DNA of 64,000 bases from NCBI GenBank assembly GCA_947503345.1, contig CANNCW010000001.1, positions 186,001 through 250,000 of the forward strand, written 5' to 3'. The stretch is from an uncultured Kangiella sp. Its GTDB lineage: Bacteria; Pseudomonadota; Gammaproteobacteria; Enterobacterales; Kangiellaceae. The position numbers and the translations under genes are program-made. Below, piece by piece: positions 61,980 through 64,000 of the stretch (the stretch's first letter is position 1; each line of letters starts with the position of its first letter). The notes beneath the pieces were generated by a model that was not told the DNA's origin, did no database searches, and worked only from the letters and a program-made list of their open reading frames with translations.

Positions 61980-63428
61980 TTACTCGCTATCAAATTTCAT
62001 TTTTTGGTTAGCCCATTTTGGTGCTAAAGCGCCAACATTTCCTGCACCTTGAGTTAGCACCATATCTTTATCTTTAAAAAGGCTTGGTAACACTTTTTCT
62101 AACGCCGCTTGGTCCTCTACAAAAATTGGATCTACCTGACCACGTTGACGAATGCTTCTACATAAAGCTTGGCTATCAGCTCCAACAATTGGCTCTTCAC
62201 CAGCAGCGTAGACTTGCATCAAAACCAAAACATCAACTTCTGAAAGTACCTGACAGAAGTCTTCATACAGATCTCGCGTTCGGGTATAACGATGAGGTTG
62301 ATACACCATTACCAAGCGACGCTCGGGCCAAGATTGACGCATTGCTTTTATAGTAGCCTCGACTTCTTTAGGGTGATGACCATAATCATCTAATAAACCT
62401 ACCTCGATCGTTTTGTCGTTTTTCTCAATGGCAAAGTCTCCATACATTTCAAAGCGTCGTCCAATCCCTTGAAACTTCTCAAGAGCTACTTTAATTGCAT
62501 CATCTGAAACACCATCCTCAGTCGCTACTGCTATCGCTGCTAACGCATTTTGGACATTGTGTTCACCAGGCAAATTCAAGCGAATATCTAAAACACCAGA
62601 ATGTCCTTTCCTTAATACTTTAAATTTACTTTGAGTTCCATTTTGTTCGAAATCAATTGCTCTAACATCTGACTTAGGACTAAAACCATAGGTAGTAATT
62701 GGTCGAGTTATTCTTGGCATTAAACTTTCAACAGTTTCGTCGTCAATACATAAAACCGCCAAACCATAGAAAGGCAAGTTGTGTAAGAACTCCACAAAAT
62801 TATTTTCTAAAACTTTAAAGTCGCCACCATAGGTTTCCATATGATCTGCATCAATATTAGTAACAATAGAAACCATTGGTTGTAAGTGAAGGAATGAAGC
62901 ATCACTTTCATCGGCTTCAGCGATGAAATAGCGACTCGTACCTAATCTTGCATTAGTACCGGCACTATTCAATAAGCCACCGATTACGAAAGTTGGGTCC
63001 AAGCCTGCCTCAGCATAAATTGAAGCCGTTAAACTCGTTGTAGTGGTTTTACCATGAGTGCCTGCAACAGCCACTCCATGTCGATAGCGCATAAGCTCAG
63101 CAAGCATTTCTGCTCTTGGCACAATCGGAATACGACGCTCTCTTGCCTCGACTATTTCAGGGTTTTCTTCGTTGATAGCTGTTGATGCTACAACCACATC
63201 TGCACTCTCAACATTAGACTCACGATGACCAAAGAATATTTCCGCACCCAACTCATTTAATCGTTCAGTTACTCGAGACTTTCTTAAATCAGAACCCGAA
63301 ATTCGATAACCAAGATTGACAAGAACTTCCGCAATCCCGCTCATTCCAGCTCCGCCAATTCCTATAAAATGTATGCATTTAATACGACGCATTTCTGGTA
63401 TTTGTTGCATCATCTTCGACTGACTCAT
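61980..63428 (-). CDS. murC: UDP-N-acetylmuramate--L-alanine ligase
   Basis: 482-residue Mur ligase that adds L-alanine to UDP-MurNAc, the first amino acid of the stem peptide. The UDP-binding [17 protein letters not shown] (about residues 20-36), the ATP P-loop [11 protein letters not shown] (about residues 120-130), the [13 protein letters not shown] segment and the C-terminal [14 protein letters not shown] and [15 protein letters not shown] motifs fit MurC. The start overlaps the murG stop by 4 bp, and ddl follows 11 bp after its stop, so translation is coupled. Confidence 0.98.
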   Translation of the reverse strand: MSQSKMMQQIPEMRRIKCIHFIGIGGAGMSGIAEVLVNLGYRISGSDLRKSRVTERLNELGAEIFFGHRESNVESADVVVASTAINEENPEIVEARERRIPIVPRAEMLAELMRYRHGVAVAGTHGKTTTTSLTASIYAEAGLDPTFVIGGLLNSAGTNARLGTSRYFIAEADESDASFLHLQPMVSIVTNIDADHMETYGGDFKVLENNFVEFLHNLPFYGLAVLCIDDETVESLMPRITRPITTYGFSPKSDVRAIDFEQNGTQSKFKVLRKGHSGVLDIRLNLPGEHNVQNALAAIAVATEDGVSDDAIKVALEKFQGIGRRFEMYGDFAIEKNDKTIEVGLLDDYGHHPKEVEATIKAMRQSWPERRLVMVYQPHRYTRTRDLYEDFCQVLSEVDVLVLMQVYAAGEEPIVGADSQALCRSIRQRGQVDPIFVEDQAALEKVLPSLFKDKDMVLTQGAGNVGALAPKWANQKMKFDSE

Positions 63429-64000
63429 ATTGTTTCTCCATCAGTCATAGCACGGTTATTAAAATCATTCATACTGGCTTTTATACAATAATTTGCTACA
63501 TCTTTTGTTGCATTAGGCATTGCCATTTCTCGTGCCTTTTCTGCTATTTCAATTATATGTTTTTTATTATTCGCCAACGCTGTAATTTGCTCAGCTAAAC
63601 GTTTTTCCGATAAGTCATGCTGCTGGATAATTAAGCCTGCAGCTTTATCAGAAAGGTAACGAGCATTGTGCGTTTGATGGTCATCCACGGCATGAGGAAA
63701 AGGTACAAAAATCGCACAGGCACCTGCCATTGCAACTTCCGCTACAGTTAAAGCGCCAGCTCGACAAATGACAATATCTGCCCAACTATATGCTGCTGCC
63801 ATATCATCAATAAACTCCAAAACTTCAAAGCTCACGCGTTCGTTAGTACCAGCTTTATAGGCAGCTTCAACCACATCAGCTTTGCCACGTCCTGATTGAT
63901 GCTTCACCTCTATGTATAGCCCATCATTCACTATGTTTAATATCTCTGGAATTTTCTTATTAAAAATTTCAGCGCCTAAAGAACCGCCAACTATTAGCAA
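63425..64000 (-). CDS. murG: undecaprenyl-PP-MurNAc-pentapeptide GlcNAc transferase MurG, C-terminal part
   Basis: Partial gene: about 191 codons up to the window edge, so only the C-terminal half of the usual ~355-residue enzyme is present. [18 protein letters not shown] is the second glycine-rich loop (GGSxGA) of Mur[52 protein letters not shown] contains the UDP-GlcNAc-binding and donor-site motif and was split over residues 64-115. MurG makes lipid II on the inner-membrane surface. It overlaps the murC start by 4 bp. Confidence 0.96.
   Translation of the reverse strand: MLIVGGSLGAEIFNKKIPEILNIVNDGLYIEVKHQSGRGKADVVEAAYKAGTNERVSFEVLEFIDDMAAAYSWADIVICRAGALTVAEVAMAGACAIFVPFPHAVDDHQTHNARYLSDKAAGLIIQQHDLSEKRLAEQITALANNKKHIIEIAEKAREMAMPNATKDVANYCIKASMNDFNNRAMTDGETI

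Overview
This window is a chromosomal segment of a low-GC, probably marine gammaproteobacterium. The gene order supports this: murG-murC-ddl-ftsQ-ftsA-ftsZ-lpxC, pilA-pilB-pilC-pilD-coaE-zapD, yacG-mutT-secA, ampD-ampE beside nadC, and aceE-aceF-lpdA. A Kangiella/Aliikangiella-type lineage is a plausible guess, but the sequence alone does not prove it. No rRNA, tRNA, CRISPR array, insertion sequence or prophage was recognised. Protein-coding density is high and most genes are on the minus strand.

Left part (1-19.1 kb): the start of a POT-family peptide transporter cut by the window edge; queF and rlmM; a class I methyltransferase; a fused SpmA-SpmB membrane protein; a large secreted DUF11/GEVED-type surface protein coupled to a small secreted protein; ttcA and a hot-dog thioesterase; an M13 lipoprotein metallopeptidase; a PQQ-type sugar dehydrogenase-like protein; a membrane-anchored TPR protein; a DPP-IV peptidase; and an EamA transporter. 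Several of these are bounded by clear intrinsic terminators.

Middle part (19.1-40.4 kb): a complete aryl polyene (APE) pigment cluster of 19 tightly overlapping minus-strand genes (34213 to 19123). It encodes a type II polyketide machinery (two ACPs, AMP ligase, ketosynthases, ketoreductase, two dehydratases, thioesterase), lipid-type acyltransferases, a glycosyltransferase, a LolA-like/MMPL/lipoprotein export set, and an aromatic amino acid ammonia-lyase that could supply a cinnamate-type starter. It begins only 23 bp after lpdA, with no terminator between them, so pigment synthesis may be partly driven by read-through from the aceE-aceF-lpdA (pyruvate dehydrogenase) operon, whose product acetyl-CoA is the precursor of malonyl extender units. 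A strong bidirectional terminator at 19085-19111 closes the unit.

Right part (40.4-64 kb): ampE, ampD, nadC, the type IV pilus core genes, coaE and zapD; a two-gene accessory insertion (acyltransferase 3 and a histidine-motif membrane protein) on the opposite strand; then yacG, mutT, secA, an M23 peptidase, a short DciA-like gene, lpxC and the division/cell-wall cluster ftsZ-ftsA-ftsQ-ddl-murC-murG (murG truncated by the edge). Regulatory features include CRP-like boxes upstream of the surface-protein gene, pilA and between ampD and nadC, paired hairpins between aceF and lpdA, and a long hairpin between ftsZ and lpxC.
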